Assembly (NCBI RefSeq): GCF_009604455.1
Contig: NZ_WEGL01000007.1
Coordinates: 558,001 to 622,000, forward strand
Length of the DNA: 64,000 nucleotides
Direction: 5' to 3'
DNA from: Streptomyces sp. RB17
GTDB taxonomy: Bacteria > Actinomycetota > Actinomycetes > Streptomycetales > Streptomycetaceae
Below the pieces are notes generated by a model. That model was given only the letters and a program-made list of their open reading frames with translations, was not told the DNA's origin and ran no database searches. Below are positions 7,630-15,214 of the stretch, piece after piece. Position 1 is the first letter of the stretch. Every line of letters starts with the position of its first letter. The position numbers and the translations under genes were made by a program.

Positions 7630-8286
7630 TCAGTTCGCCGGCGGGAGGTCGCCGGAGGATCCGGACGCGAAGGCCAGGATGTGCGGGACTGCTGCTCGCA
7701 GGCTCTCGAAATGGCGGTGCACGCCCTCCACCGAGGCAGCGGCGTTCACGCCCCACACCGTCATACCGGCACGCAGCCCGGACTGCACTCCGGACGGGGC
7801 GTCCTCGATGACCAGGCAGTCCCCCGGCTCGGCACCCAGTCGCGCAGCGGCCCGCAGATACGGAACGGGAGAGGGCTTGCCCTCCTCGACGGCGGCTGCG
7901 TCCACGATCAGGCCCGGCACCGGCAGGCCCGTCCGCAGGAATCGGCCGCGTACCCGGTGCTCGTAGTTCGAGGTCACCAGGGCCCAGCACCCCGGTGGCA
8001 GGCCGCGCAGCACATCTGCTGCACCGTCGAAGGCCGCGTAGACGCCGGACCGCACGTCCTCGTCCTCCAGCTCGTGCAGCGCGGCCAGGCACATGTGCGG
8101 ATCGTGACACGCGGCGACCTGGGCGAAGGTCTCCATGGGCCTGGTCCGCAGGGCCACCCGGTAGACCTCGTCCGGATCCAGCCCGTAGCGCTCCGCCCAC
8201 GCTCGCCACACCCGGCGCTGATTCTCCACCGCGTCGATCAACGTGCCGTCGACGTCGAACAGGACGAACCTGGTGCGGCAGGACAT
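7630..8286 (-). CDS. HAD-superfamily phosphatase (beta-phosphoglucomutase-like)
   Basis: A 218-aa HAD hydrolase with all four motifs: FDVDGTL (nucleophile Asp), VTSN (motif II), GKPSPVPY (motif III Lys) and VIEDAPSGVQSG (motif IV). A helical cap lies between motifs I and II, as in subfamily IA phosphatases of sugar phosphates. ATG 8286 gives the normal N-terminus a few residues ahead of motif I. GTG 8337, 4 nt after the stop of the upstream gene, would add 17 residues and could be translationally coupled. Substrate unknown. Confidence 0.85.
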   Translation of the reverse strand: MSCRTRFVLFDVDGTLIDAVENQRRVWRAWAERYGLDPDEVYRVALRTRPMETFAQVAACHDPHMCLAALHELEDEDVRSGVYAAFDGAADVLRGLPPGCWALVTSNYEHRVRGRFLRTGLPVPGLIVDAAAVEEGKPSPVPYLRAAARLGAEPGDCLVIEDAPSGVQSGLRAGMTVWGVNAAASVEGVHRHFESLRAAVPHILAFASGSSGDLPPAN

Positions 8287-8341
8287 TCCGTGGATCGATC
8301 TGCGCCTTACCCGACCCGAGCCCCGCCCGGCGTTCACATGC

Positions 8342-8917
8342 TCACTTGAAGAAGGCGATGCCGTCGTCGGGCATGTCGTCGGGCAGGGCCTTGGCCCAGC
8401 GCTCGACGTCCTCCGGGGTGACGACCTTCTTCAGGTGGGCCGACATGTAGGGGCGCAGCTCGACCTCGGGGGTCTGCTTCTCGCCGACCCACATGAGGTC
8501 GCTCTTCACATACCCGTACAGCCGCTTGCCACCGCTGTACGGCTGCGAGGCCGCCGTGCGGGCGACCGCGTCCGTGACCAGGTCGATCTGCGGCTTCTTC
8601 TCCGCCATCTCGCCGTACCAGATCTCGATGACGCCGTCGTCACGGGTCATCGTCACCTCGACCTTGCGGTCGGCGTCGATCCGCCAGAAGCCGGACTCCG
8701 ACTCCAGCGGGCGGACCTTGTTGCCGTCCTGGTCCAGCACCCAGGTGTGCGAGCGGTACTCCAGGAAGTCCCGGCCGTCATGGGTGAAGCTGACCTCCTG
8801 CCCGAAGTTGCACTTCTGAGAGCCGGGGAAGTCGTGCACGCCCGCGCCGGCCCAGTTGCCGAGCAGAAAAGCGAGCGGGACCAGGTCCTTGTGCAGGTCG
8901 GACGGGATCTCGATCAT
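8342..8917 (-). CDS. Nitrobindin/FABP-like heme-binding beta-barrel protein
   Basis: A 191-aa protein (older name DUF1794, FABP family) with the N-terminal family motif LGNWAGAG and a beta-rich body. The histidine in the C-terminal segment YMSAHLKKV fits the proximal heme ligand of nitrobindins. Family members bind ferric heme and can isomerise peroxynitrite to nitrate. The ribosome site AGGAAG precedes ATG 8917. It lies 23 nt downstream of the 32-aa membrane peptide and a few nt upstream of the HAD gene, so all three probably share a transcript. Confidence 0.85.
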   Translation of the reverse strand: MIEIPSDLHKDLVPLAFLLGNWAGAGVHDFPGSQKCNFGQEVSFTHDGRDFLEYRSHTWVLDQDGNKVRPLESESGFWRIDADRKVEVTMTRDDGVIEIWYGEMAEKKPQIDLVTDAVARTAASQPYSGGKRLYGYVKSDLMWVGEKQTPEVELRPYMSAHLKKVVTPEDVERWAKALPDDMPDDGIAFFK

Positions 8918-8940
8918 GAGGGAAGCTTCCTAGAGGTGGT

Positions 8941-9039
8941 TCAGCGCTGGCCCTGGTACAGCTTCTTCACGGTCAGACCGGCGAAGGCGAGCACGCCGAC
9001 GCAGACCAGGACCAGCAGGGTTTCGAAGAAGATCTCCAC
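8941..9039 (-). CDS. 32-aa single-pass membrane peptide
   Basis: A very short frame, GTG 9039 to TGA 8941, encodes VEIFFETLLVLV...VKKLYQGQR: one hydrophobic helix of about 20 residues and a basic C-terminal tail (KK, R), the usual N-out/C-in small membrane protein pattern. The ribosome site AAGGAG sits 6 nt upstream of the GTG, which argues strongly for translation. It heads a probable operon with the nitrobindin-like protein. Function unknown. Confidence 0.65.
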   Translation of the reverse strand: MEIFFETLLVLVCVGVLAFAGLTVKKLYQGQR

Positions 9040-9152
9040 GGGTGCTCCTTGAGCGAGGGTGCGGGCATACGGCAGAGCCGGGGCCCAGCTTACGCGGCCG
9101 GGCACCGGCTCTCTTTCCGAGGTGGTCCGAAGCGACGATCCCCGTACCCGGC

Positions 9153-9995
9153 TCAGTCGAGCAGCTGCTGCTGCAGGACCACCGTCTGCTGGAACGGGAT
9201 CTCCTTCGCACCGCCCGCACGGGACTGCACCACGAGGGCGATGACGTCACCGGAGGTGATGTACGCCTGCCGCACCTGCTCGGCGCCGTACGGCTTCTGT
9301 TCCGCGAACTCCTCCACCAGGTTGTTCCCGTCGGTGGCGGCCGTCGGGTACGACGCGTCCAACGTGTTGGAGGCCGCCCCGCGCAGGGCGAGCAGGGGGT
9401 CGTCGTAGCCGGTGAACTCGTCCCGCTGGACCTCGCCGGCGACCAGGGCGGTCTCGAACTGGAGCAGGTAGATCCGGGTCCGGGTGCCGTCCGGCATGGT
9501 CCAGCCGCGCGCGGCGATGTGCCGCAGGCCGTGGTCGGTGAGCTCGCCCCGGAGGGTGTCCCGAACGTCCTTGCCCGCGTACTCCGCGAGGTACACCTTC
9601 GGCTTCGTCCATCCGTGGTCGCCGGCGAGCGCCGGATCGGCCTTGGCACCCTTCGGCGCGGGCAGCACCAGGGTGCGCAGGTCGGCGTAGTGGACGTTGG
9701 CCGCGTTGCGGCCGGCGAACGGGGCCGGGCGGCCGGCCGGCAGCGGCGGCCGGACGATCCGCGGGTAGTCCCAGCGGCCGTCCGGGCGCGTGGCCAGGCC
9801 GGGGAGGCCGGTGCGCGCCATCCGGGTGATGCCGTACGCCGTCGACGTGCCGGCCACCGCGAAGACCACGAGCGCCGCGGTCCAGCGCAGGACGGCCCGC
9901 AGGACCCGGCGGTCCCTGGGCGGCCCGGGCACGGGCGTCGCCTCCGGCCCGGGCACGGGCGTCGCGGGCGCGACGGGAATCTGCTGCTCGCTCAT
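9153..9995 (-). CDS. Bitopic membrane protein, third gene of a paralogous trio
   Basis: A 280-aa protein: Pro-rich cytoplasmic N-terminus (PVPGPEATPVPGPP), one transmembrane helix at about residues 38-55, then an outer domain of about 220 residues. Its start overlaps the stop of the preceding gene by 4 nt (ATGA), so translation is coupled. The ends of all three proteins in the operon discuss similar elements (ITSGDVIALVVQS here, SVGDVLVTANA and ASRGDLYMDIWVS in the others), suggesting ancient duplication. No known domain recognised; the role may be at the cell surface. Confidence 0.8.
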   Translation of the reverse strand: MSEQQIPVAPATPVPGPEATPVPGPPRDRRVLRAVLRWTAALVVFAVAGTSTAYGITRMARTGLPGLATRPDGRWDYPRIVRPPLPAGRPAPFAGRNAANVHYADLRTLVLPAPKGAKADPALAGDHGWTKPKVYLAEYAGKDVRDTLRGELTDHGLRHIAARGWTMPDGTRTRIYLLQFETALVAGEVQRDEFTGYDDPLLALRGAASNTLDASYPTAATDGNNLVEEFAEQKPYGAEQVRQAYITSGDVIALVVQSRAGGAKEIPFQQTVVLQQQLLD

Positions 9996-10849
9996 ACGGC
10001 CTTCCCCGGGTCCTTGTCCTTGATGCGGTCGAGCTGTCTGCCGACGAACTCGGCGATGGCGTGGGTGTCGAGCGGGCGGGGCCCGGCCGCGTTGGCGGTG
10101 ACGAGCACGTCACCCACGGAGGCGGAGCAGACCATGCGGTCGATCTTCTCGTCGTCCACCTTGGGCATCCGGAAACAGGCCGCGTTGTTGTGCCCGTGGA
10201 TCTCCGGCCCCTTCGGGAAGATCCGGAGGGCCTTGAGGAACTCGTTCCGGTTGCTCGAGAGGTCGCGTACGGAGGCGCGGTCGGCCATCCGGACCAGTTC
10301 GAAGGTGAGCGTGAAGGGCTTGTCGACACCGCCGTACGTGTCGAAGGGGGCGTAGCTGCGCATCGCCAGGCCCTGGATGTGCTCCTTGTCGATCGCCCTG
10401 TCCAGTGCCCGCCGGGTCTCCGGCGGCAGGTCGCTGACCTCCTGCTTGCGCAAGGCGGTGGCCTGGCGCCCGCCGAGCGCGGCCTCGGGGCCGAACTCGT
10501 CGATGTCCGGCCCCTGCGCGTAGCCCTCGGACCCCTCGTCGTACGGCATCAGCATGTCGCGCAGCCCCGAGGCGTCCTTGCCCTGCCGGTCGTCCTGGGC
10601 GCCCTGGTTCTCCGTGGCGGCCTTGGGGAACTTCCAGACGGGCTTGCCGGGATCCCGGTCGGCACCGGCGACCGTCACGGCGGTGAACCCGGCCCCGCCG
10701 ACGACCGCGAGGGCCAGCAGCGCGACCGCGAGGATCCGGCCCACGGGCCGCCGCGTGCGGGCCGGTGCGGCGGGCGCCTCGCTCTCAACGTTCTCCGGGA
10801 TCGGGAGAGCGGGGTCTTCCTCGAGCGACTCGTTCACGGCATCGTTCAC
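9992..10849 (-). CDS. Bitopic membrane protein, second gene of a paralogous trio
   Basis: A 285-aa protein with an acidic cytoplasmic tail of about 35 residues, a transmembrane helix (ILAVALLALAVVGGAGFTAV, about 38-57) and an outer domain. It is joined to both neighbours by 4-nt ATGA overlaps. The layout (tail, one helix, outer domain ending in a beta-strand-rich segment) matches the flanking genes. No enzyme motif is visible. Function unknown. Confidence 0.8.
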   Translation of the reverse strand: MNDAVNESLEEDPALPIPENVESEAPAAPARTRRPVGRILAVALLALAVVGGAGFTAVTVAGADRDPGKPVWKFPKAATENQGAQDDRQGKDASGLRDMLMPYDEGSEGYAQGPDIDEFGPEAALGGRQATALRKQEVSDLPPETRRALDRAIDKEHIQGLAMRSYAPFDTYGGVDKPFTLTFELVRMADRASVRDLSSNRNEFLKALRIFPKGPEIHGHNNAACFRMPKVDDEKIDRMVCSASVGDVLVTANAAGPRPLDTHAIAEFVGRQLDRIKDKDPGKAV

Positions 10850-11562
10850 AGCTGGGCCACCTGCCGCTTCGCCAGTTCCATGATCTTGTCCTCGGGGACC
10901 GGCCTGGTGTCGCTGACCCAGATGTCCATGTAGAGGTCACCCCGTGAGGCCACCGCCTCGGCCTGGTACTCCGGCAGATAGCCGCTCTTCCGCTCGGGCG
11001 TGTGGTGCACGTACACCATGCCGTCGCCGGTCCCGGGTATGGGCGAGCTGCTGGTGTTCGGCTCCCGCTCGGCCCAGTACGCCTGGTCCTCCACGTGCTT
11101 GGCGGCGGCCGGCTTCGTCACCTGGTGGTACTGGACGAGCCGTATCTCGACGTCGTACGTGCCGCCGATCCGCCAGCTGGTCTGGGCCGCGCGCCGGAAC
11201 TCGCTCTCCAGCTCGTACTGGAAGTCCTCGGCAGGTTTCCGGTAGGTGCTCGCGTAGTCGGCCAGGTCCAGCCAGCCGTCGGCGCTCTGGAAACTGGTGC
11301 CCCTCGCGCCCCTGGGCCGCGTCAGCAGCAGCTTGCGCAGGTCGCCGTCGGTCTTCACCCGGCGGTCGTACGCCGCCGGCACAGGTTCGACAGCGCCCTT
11401 GGCCTGGCGGACGACGGGCTGCGACAAAGGGGGCAGTTTCGTGGGCGCGCGGCCGGCCTGGACGACGTAACCGGTGCAGACACCCGCGACGACACCGAGG
11501 GCGGCGGCCCCGGCGACCAGCGTGGCGGTCCGGCCACGGCGCGGTCTTTCAGGTGATTCCAA
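10846..11562 (-). CDS. Bitopic membrane protein, first gene of a paralogous trio
   Basis: A 238-aa protein with a short basic N-terminus (ERPRRGR), one hydrophobic helix (about 13-31) and an outer domain of 200 residues. TTG 11562 is the start because GGGAGA lies about 6 nt upstream and no ATG or GTG does better. It heads the operon of three overlapping genes. No recognised domain. The helix could be a signal anchor or a cleaved signal peptide. Confidence 0.78.
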   Translation of the reverse strand: MESPERPRRGRTATLVAGAAALGVVAGVCTGYVVQAGRAPTKLPPLSQPVVRQAKGAVEPVPAAYDRRVKTDGDLRKLLLTRPRGARGTSFQSADGWLDLADYASTYRKPAEDFQYELESEFRRAAQTSWRIGGTYDVEIRLVQYHQVTKPAAAKHVEDQAYWAEREPNTSSSPIPGTGDGMVYVHHTPERKSGYLPEYQAEAVASRGDLYMDIWVSDTRPVPEDKIMELAKRQVAQL

Positions 11563-11728
11563 GAGGTCTCCCTACACGACGGGAAGCGCGGGTTCCGTCA
11601 CCCGCGCGCCACAGGAGACTCATGGCGTGCACATGGAGTTGTAGTGCAGTTCGATCACGATTCAGCACGTGACCTCGCCGGCCGGCGCCCCGCGGCACAC
11701 GCCGTCCGCCAGGGCTTACGCTTCCGGC

Positions 11729-12091
11729 ATGGCGAAGAAGCTCGTGATCAAGGTGACGGCGGGGGCCGATGCCCCGGAGCGCTGCTCGCAGGCGTTCACC
11801 GTGGCGGCGGTGGCCGTGGCCAGCGGGGTCGAGGTGTCGCTGTGGCTGACCGGGGAGTCGTCCTGGTTCGCGCTGCCGGGACGGGCCGCCGAGTTCGAGC
11901 TGCCGCACGCGGCCCCGCTGCCGGACCTGATCGAGTCGGTCCTGGCCGGCGGACACATCACGCTGTGCACCCAGTGCGCCGCCCGGCGCGAGATCACCGA
12001 GAAGGACGTCATCGAGGGCGTACGGATCGCGGGCGCACAGGTGTTCGTACAGGAGGCCCTGACGGACGACACCCAGGCGCTCGTCTACTGA
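11729..12091 (+). CDS. DsrE-family sulfur-relay-like protein
   Basis: A 120-aa protein (MAKKLVIKVTAGADAPER...) with the DsrE/DsrF-like alpha/beta fold. The conserved segment HITLCTQCAARREI holds two cysteines (C-T-Q-C) where related proteins carry the sulfur-accepting cysteine. DsrE-like proteins pass persulfide sulfur between partners. TACGCT lies 6 nt before ATG 11729, so the mRNA is leaderless; the longer frame to 11669 lacks signals. A sulfurtransferase lies 1.5 kb downstream, but they are separated by unrelated genes. Confidence 0.8.
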   Translation: MAKKLVIKVTAGADAPERCSQAFTVAAVAVASGVEVSLWLTGESSWFALPGRAAEFELPHAAPLPDLIESVLAGGHITLCTQCAARREITEKDVIEGVRIAGAQVFVQEALTDDTQALVY

Positions 12092-12095
12092 CCGC

Positions 12096-12359
12096 TCACC
12101 GCCTGGGCGGTTTCTTGCCGTCCAGCTCGTCCCACCACTCGTCGGACTGCGGGTCGCCGGACGGGTCGTCCCACCAGCGGTCCTCGGGGCCCCGCCGGTT
12201 GGCGATCATCGCGGCGACCGGCGGGATCAGCATGGCCACGACGCACATGCCGACGGCCGCCGGCACCGACCAGATGCGCACGACCCCCCAGGCCAGGACG
12301 AAGAGCCCGATGCAGGTCCCCATCATGGCGAAGTAGATGTGCCGCCGCCGCGCGTACAT
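12096..12359 (-). CDS. DUF3099 small membrane protein
   Basis: An 87-aa protein, MYARRRHIYFAMMGTC..., with two transmembrane helices (about 9-28 and 31-52) and an acidic, Trp-rich C-terminal tail (DEWWDELDGKK). The arrangement matches the actinobacterial DUF3099 family. The start is defined by TTGTGA - 16 nt - TACCCT - 6 nt - ATG, a leaderless promoter. Its stop lies 4 nt from the convergent DsrE-like gene. Function unknown. Confidence 0.8.
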   Translation of the reverse strand: MYARRRHIYFAMMGTCIGLFVLAWGVVRIWSVPAAVGMCVVAMLIPPVAAMIANRRGPEDRWWDDPSGDPQSDEWWDELDGKKPPRR

Positions 12360-12477
12360 AAGACAAGGGTAGGCCGGGTCATACCTGTCACAAGTGATCC
12401 ACAATCCCCGCCCGGGCCGCGCCCGGAGGGTTACCGTGACGTAGCCGAAGACCGCTCTCGTCCCGGGGGAACCCCAC

Positions 12478-13221
12478 ATGCGCGCCCTGCGAATAATCCT
12501 GATCCTCGTCGTGATCCTGGGCGGGCTGTTCGTGATCGCGGACCGGGTGGCCGTGCACTTCGCCGAGGGGGAGGCCGCCGACAAGCTGAAGTCGACGGAG
12601 AACCTGGCCTCGACGCCGGATGTGAGCATCAAGGGGTTCCCGTTCCTCACCCAGGTCGCGGGCGGGTCGCTCGACGACGTCGCGGTCGGGATCAAGGACT
12701 ACGAGGCCGCGACCGGGACCGCCGGGAAGACGATCCGGATCGACGATCTGCAGGCCGACATGAAGGGCGTCTCCTTCTCCGGTGACTACAGCTCCGCCAC
12801 CGCGGCCAGCGCCACCGGCACCGCGACGATCTCCTACGCCGAGCTGCTGAAGACCGCCAAGTCCGAGCCGACCGAGGTGGCCCCGGGGCTCGAGGCCAAG
12901 GTCGTGGGGCTCTCCGACGGCGGCAACGGCAAGATCAAGGTCGCGGTGCATGTGACGGGCAAGGTCCTCACCGTCCCGGTCGACCGGACGCTGTCCGTGC
13001 TCAGCTCGGTGACCATCGTGAACGACAAGGTCGAGGTGCACGCCGACTCGCTGCCCAAGCTGGCCGCCATCTCCCTCGCCGAGAACCGTGTCCGCAACAT
13101 CACCGACTTCCAGCAGGCCATCGACCACCTCCCCGGCGGCATCGAGCTGGACAAGGTGCAGGCCGCGAAGGACGGCGTGGACATCACGGTGAAGGGTTCC
13201 GACGTCAGGCTGGCGGGGTAA
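12478..13221 (+). CDS. DUF2993 (LmeA-like) lipid-binding protein
   Basis: A 247-aa exported or anchored protein with an N-terminal hydrophobic segment (MRALRIILILVVILGGLFVIA) and a DUF2993 domain beginning with the family hallmark VSIKGFPFLTQVAGG. The mycobacterial relative LmeA binds phospholipid and supports lipomannan elongation in the cell envelope. The ribosome site CGGGGGAA precedes ATG 12478. A GC-rich hairpin 90 nt after the stop should end its transcript. Confidence 0.85.
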   Translation: MRALRIILILVVILGGLFVIADRVAVHFAEGEAADKLKSTENLASTPDVSIKGFPFLTQVAGGSLDDVAVGIKDYEAATGTAGKTIRIDDLQADMKGVSFSGDYSSATAASATGTATISYAELLKTAKSEPTEVAPGLEAKVVGLSDGGNGKIKVAVHVTGKVLTVPVDRTLSVLSSVTIVNDKVEVHADSLPKLAAISLAENRVRNITDFQQAIDHLPGGIELDKVQAAKDGVDITVKGSDVRLAG

Positions 13222-13310
13222 CCGGCGGGGCAGGGAGACTGCCGACGGACGGGGATCGTCCGACTGGCGAGACGGGGTCGTCCGTACATCAGATGCGGGG
13301 ACCTGTGCGA

Positions 13311-13344
13311 GCGCCCGGGAGGCCGTACGGCGGCCACCGGGCGC
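13311..13344 (+). terminator. Rho-independent-like hairpin after DUF2993 gene
   Basis: GCGCCCGG (13311-13318) pairs with CCGGGCGC (13337-13344), with an inner GGCC/GGCC extension, followed by TTCCCTC. It is placed between the DUF2993 gene and the leader peptide of the sulfurtransferase. Confidence 0.6.
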
Positions 13345-13431
13345 TTCCCTCATCCCGATATGCGGACGATCGTGTCTCGTCATATGACACGCCGGTGACA
13401 CGCCCACCCGGACGTCCCTACGATCGCTCCC

Positions 13432-13512
13432 ATGAAGCGACAGGCGGATCTCACGAAGCGGCGGGCAGTGGACCTGTGCCGCGTTGCCGCCATGCTCTGT
13501 CGCCCCTTCTGA
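13432..13512 (+). CDS. 26-aa regulatory leader peptide upstream of sulfurtransferase
   Basis: A short frame MKRQADLTKRRAVDLCRVAA...RPF with two cysteines (DLCRVAAMLCRPF). It closely matches the recurring actinobacterial 'putative leader peptide' found upstream of sulfur genes, which typically ends in a Cys-rich segment. TACGAT 7 nt before ATG suggests a leaderless message. The distance to the sulfurtransferase start is about 130 nt. The likely role is ribosome-mediated attenuation that senses cysteine or cysteinyl-tRNA; this is inferred from the cysteine codons. Confidence 0.75.
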   Translation: MKRQADLTKRRAVDLCRVAAMLCRPF

Positions 13513-13641
13513 GCGAAAGTCCCCGACTTCCGCATTTCACCCCCGCCCTGCTGGAAGGGCACCCGTGCGCCGCCCGGGCCCTACGAGCGCGCACCCCCGT
13601 ACCCGCACGCCCCGCCGCAACTGCCCCGGAGGAGAAAGAGC

Positions 13642-14487
13642 ATGAGCCGCACAGACGTCCTGGTCGACGCCGACTGGCTGCAGGAGCACCTGGACGACCC
13701 GGCCATCGCCATCGTCGAGGTGGACGAGGACACGTCCGCCTACGAGAAGAACCACATCAAGAACGCGATCCGCATCGACTGGACCAAGGATCTGCAGGAC
13801 CCGGTCCGCCGCGACTTCATCGACCAGGAGGGCTTCGAGAAGCTCCTGTCGAAGAAGGGCATCGCCAACGACACGCTGGTGATCCTCTACGGCGGCAACA
13901 ACAACTGGTTCGCGTCGTACGCCTACTGGTACTTCAAGCTCTACGGCCACGAGAACGTCAAGCTCCTCGACGGCGGCCGCAAGAAGTGGGAGCTGGACGC
14001 CCGCGAGCTGGTCGACGGCACCGAGGTGCCCGAGCGCGCCGCGACCGACTACAAGGCCAAGCCGCAGGACACCTCGATCCGCGCCTTCCGTGACGACGTC
14101 GTCGCCGCGATCGGCTCGCAGAACCTGGTCGACGTGCGCTCGCCCGACGAGTTCTCCGGCAAGCTGCTCGCCCCGGCGCACCTGCCGCAGGAGCAGTCGC
14201 AGCGTCCGGGTCACGTCCCGAGCGCGCGCAACATCCCGTGGTCGAAGAACGCCAACGACGACGGCACGTTCAAGTCGGACGAGGAGCTCAAGGAGCTCTA
14301 CGCCGAGGAGAGCGTGGACCTCGCCAAGGACACGATCGCCTACTGCCGCATCGGTGAGCGCTCGGCCCTGACCTGGTTCGTGCTGCACGAGCTGCTCGGT
14401 GTGGAGAACGTCAAGAACTACGACGGCTCCTGGACCGAGTACGGCTCCCTCGTCGGCGTGCCGATCGAGCTCGGCGCGAACAAGTAA
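13642..14487 (+). CDS. sseA: Thiosulfate sulfurtransferase (rhodanese, two-domain)
   Basis: A 281-aa two-domain rhodanese. The N-terminal domain (about 1-125) is catalytically inactive, as is usual. The C-terminal domain carries the active-site loop CRIGERS (Cys near residue 234) after a strand-loop VDVRSPDEFSG. It transfers sulfane sulfur from thiosulfate to cyanide or thiol acceptors in the cytoplasm. GGAGGAGAAAG precedes ATG 13642. The next gene, a DUF1416 protein, follows after 58 nt, the usual actinobacterial pairing, and both probably answer to the upstream leader peptide. Confidence 0.93.
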   Translation: MSRTDVLVDADWLQEHLDDPAIAIVEVDEDTSAYEKNHIKNAIRIDWTKDLQDPVRRDFIDQEGFEKLLSKKGIANDTLVILYGGNNNWFASYAYWYFKLYGHENVKLLDGGRKKWELDARELVDGTEVPERAATDYKAKPQDTSIRAFRDDVVAAIGSQNLVDVRSPDEFSGKLLAPAHLPQEQSQRPGHVPSARNIPWSKNANDDGTFKSDEELKELYAEESVDLAKDTIAYCRIGERSALTWFVLHELLGVENVKNYDGSWTEYGSLVGVPIELGANK

Positions 14488-14545
14488 GCCCACAGGTATC
14501 CCACTCCCGACCGGCCTTCCGGTCAGACCCCTCTGGAGAAACAGC

Positions 14546-14836
14546 ATGTGCGGAGCGAAGGCCGGCGGCCCGGACGCCTCGACGATCAAGCCCGGTGAGA
14601 CCACGATCCAGGGTCAGGTGACCCGCGACGGCGAGCCGGTGACGGGCTATGTCCGTCTGCTGGACTCGACCGGCGAGTTCACGGCCGAGGTTCCCACCTC
14701 GGCGACCGGTCAGTTCCGCTTCTACGCGGCCGAGGGCACGTGGACGGTCCGGGCGCTCGTCCCGGGCGGGACGGCGGACCGTACGGTCGTCGTGGCGGAG
14801 AAGGGCGCGCTGGCCGAGGTCGCGATCGCGGTCTGA
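14546..14836 (+). CDS. DUF1416 protein, sulfurtransferase partner
   Basis: A 96-aa protein starting MCGAKAGGPDAS, followed by a carboxypeptidase-regulatory-like beta sandwich (GQVTRDGEPVTGYVRLLD...). This DUF1416 family is found almost always directly after the sulfurtransferase in actinobacteria. The Cys-2 near the N-terminus is conserved in the family as I know it and might accept sulfur, which is speculative. Ribosome site TGGAGAAA before ATG 14546. A perfect 12-bp hairpin follows the gene. Confidence 0.88.
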   Translation: MCGAKAGGPDASTIKPGETTIQGQVTRDGEPVTGYVRLLDSTGEFTAEVPTSATGQFRFYAAEGTWTVRALVPGGTADRTVVVAEKGALAEVAIAV

Positions 14837-14874
14837 ACGGGCCTGCGCGAAACAGCAGCACAGTGACGGTCGAA

Positions 14875-14918
14875 GGGCCGCACCCCTGGGGTTGGACGCC
14901 AGTGGGGGTGCGGCCCTT
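14875..14918 (+). terminator. Perfect 12-bp stem terminator after sulfurtransferase operon
   Basis: GGGCCGCACCCC (14875-14886) pairs perfectly with GGGGTGCGGCCC (14905-14916), followed by TT. It ends the sulfurtransferase-DUF1416 transcript. Confidence 0.85.
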
Positions 14919-15214
14919 CGGCATGCCGCTAGCGCGCATCACGTCCGTGCGCCAGTAACGACACGCTTGCCGCTGGGGTAGGCACTTGTCATAAGATCAT
15001 CCAAAAGGTCTAGCGCTGTGTCAATTTGCCTATTTCTGCGGCGACTTGACGACCCCTCGACGAGCGAGGAGCGACGGACATAGGCCGTAATTCCCCCGAT
15101 TGGTGCACAAAAACCCAGTCTCCCGGCAATCTCGACATGACAGCCATGGTGGTCGGTCCGTACGTTCATGACGACCGGCCAACGAGTCGGCGTCTCAGAG
15201 ACTGGAGTTGCACC
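14919..15214. other. Intergenic region, relatively AT-rich
   Basis: About 300 nt without a convincing gene, with lower GC than its surroundings (for example around 14985-15045). It should hold the promoter for the Asn/Gly-rich secreted protein. No operator or RNA element was recognised. Confidence 0.5.

Noticed and set aside
15137..15214. Longer start for the Asn/Gly-rich protein
   Set aside because: It would place 26 polar residues before the signal peptide; ATG 15215 has a ribosome site and gives a normal signal sequence.
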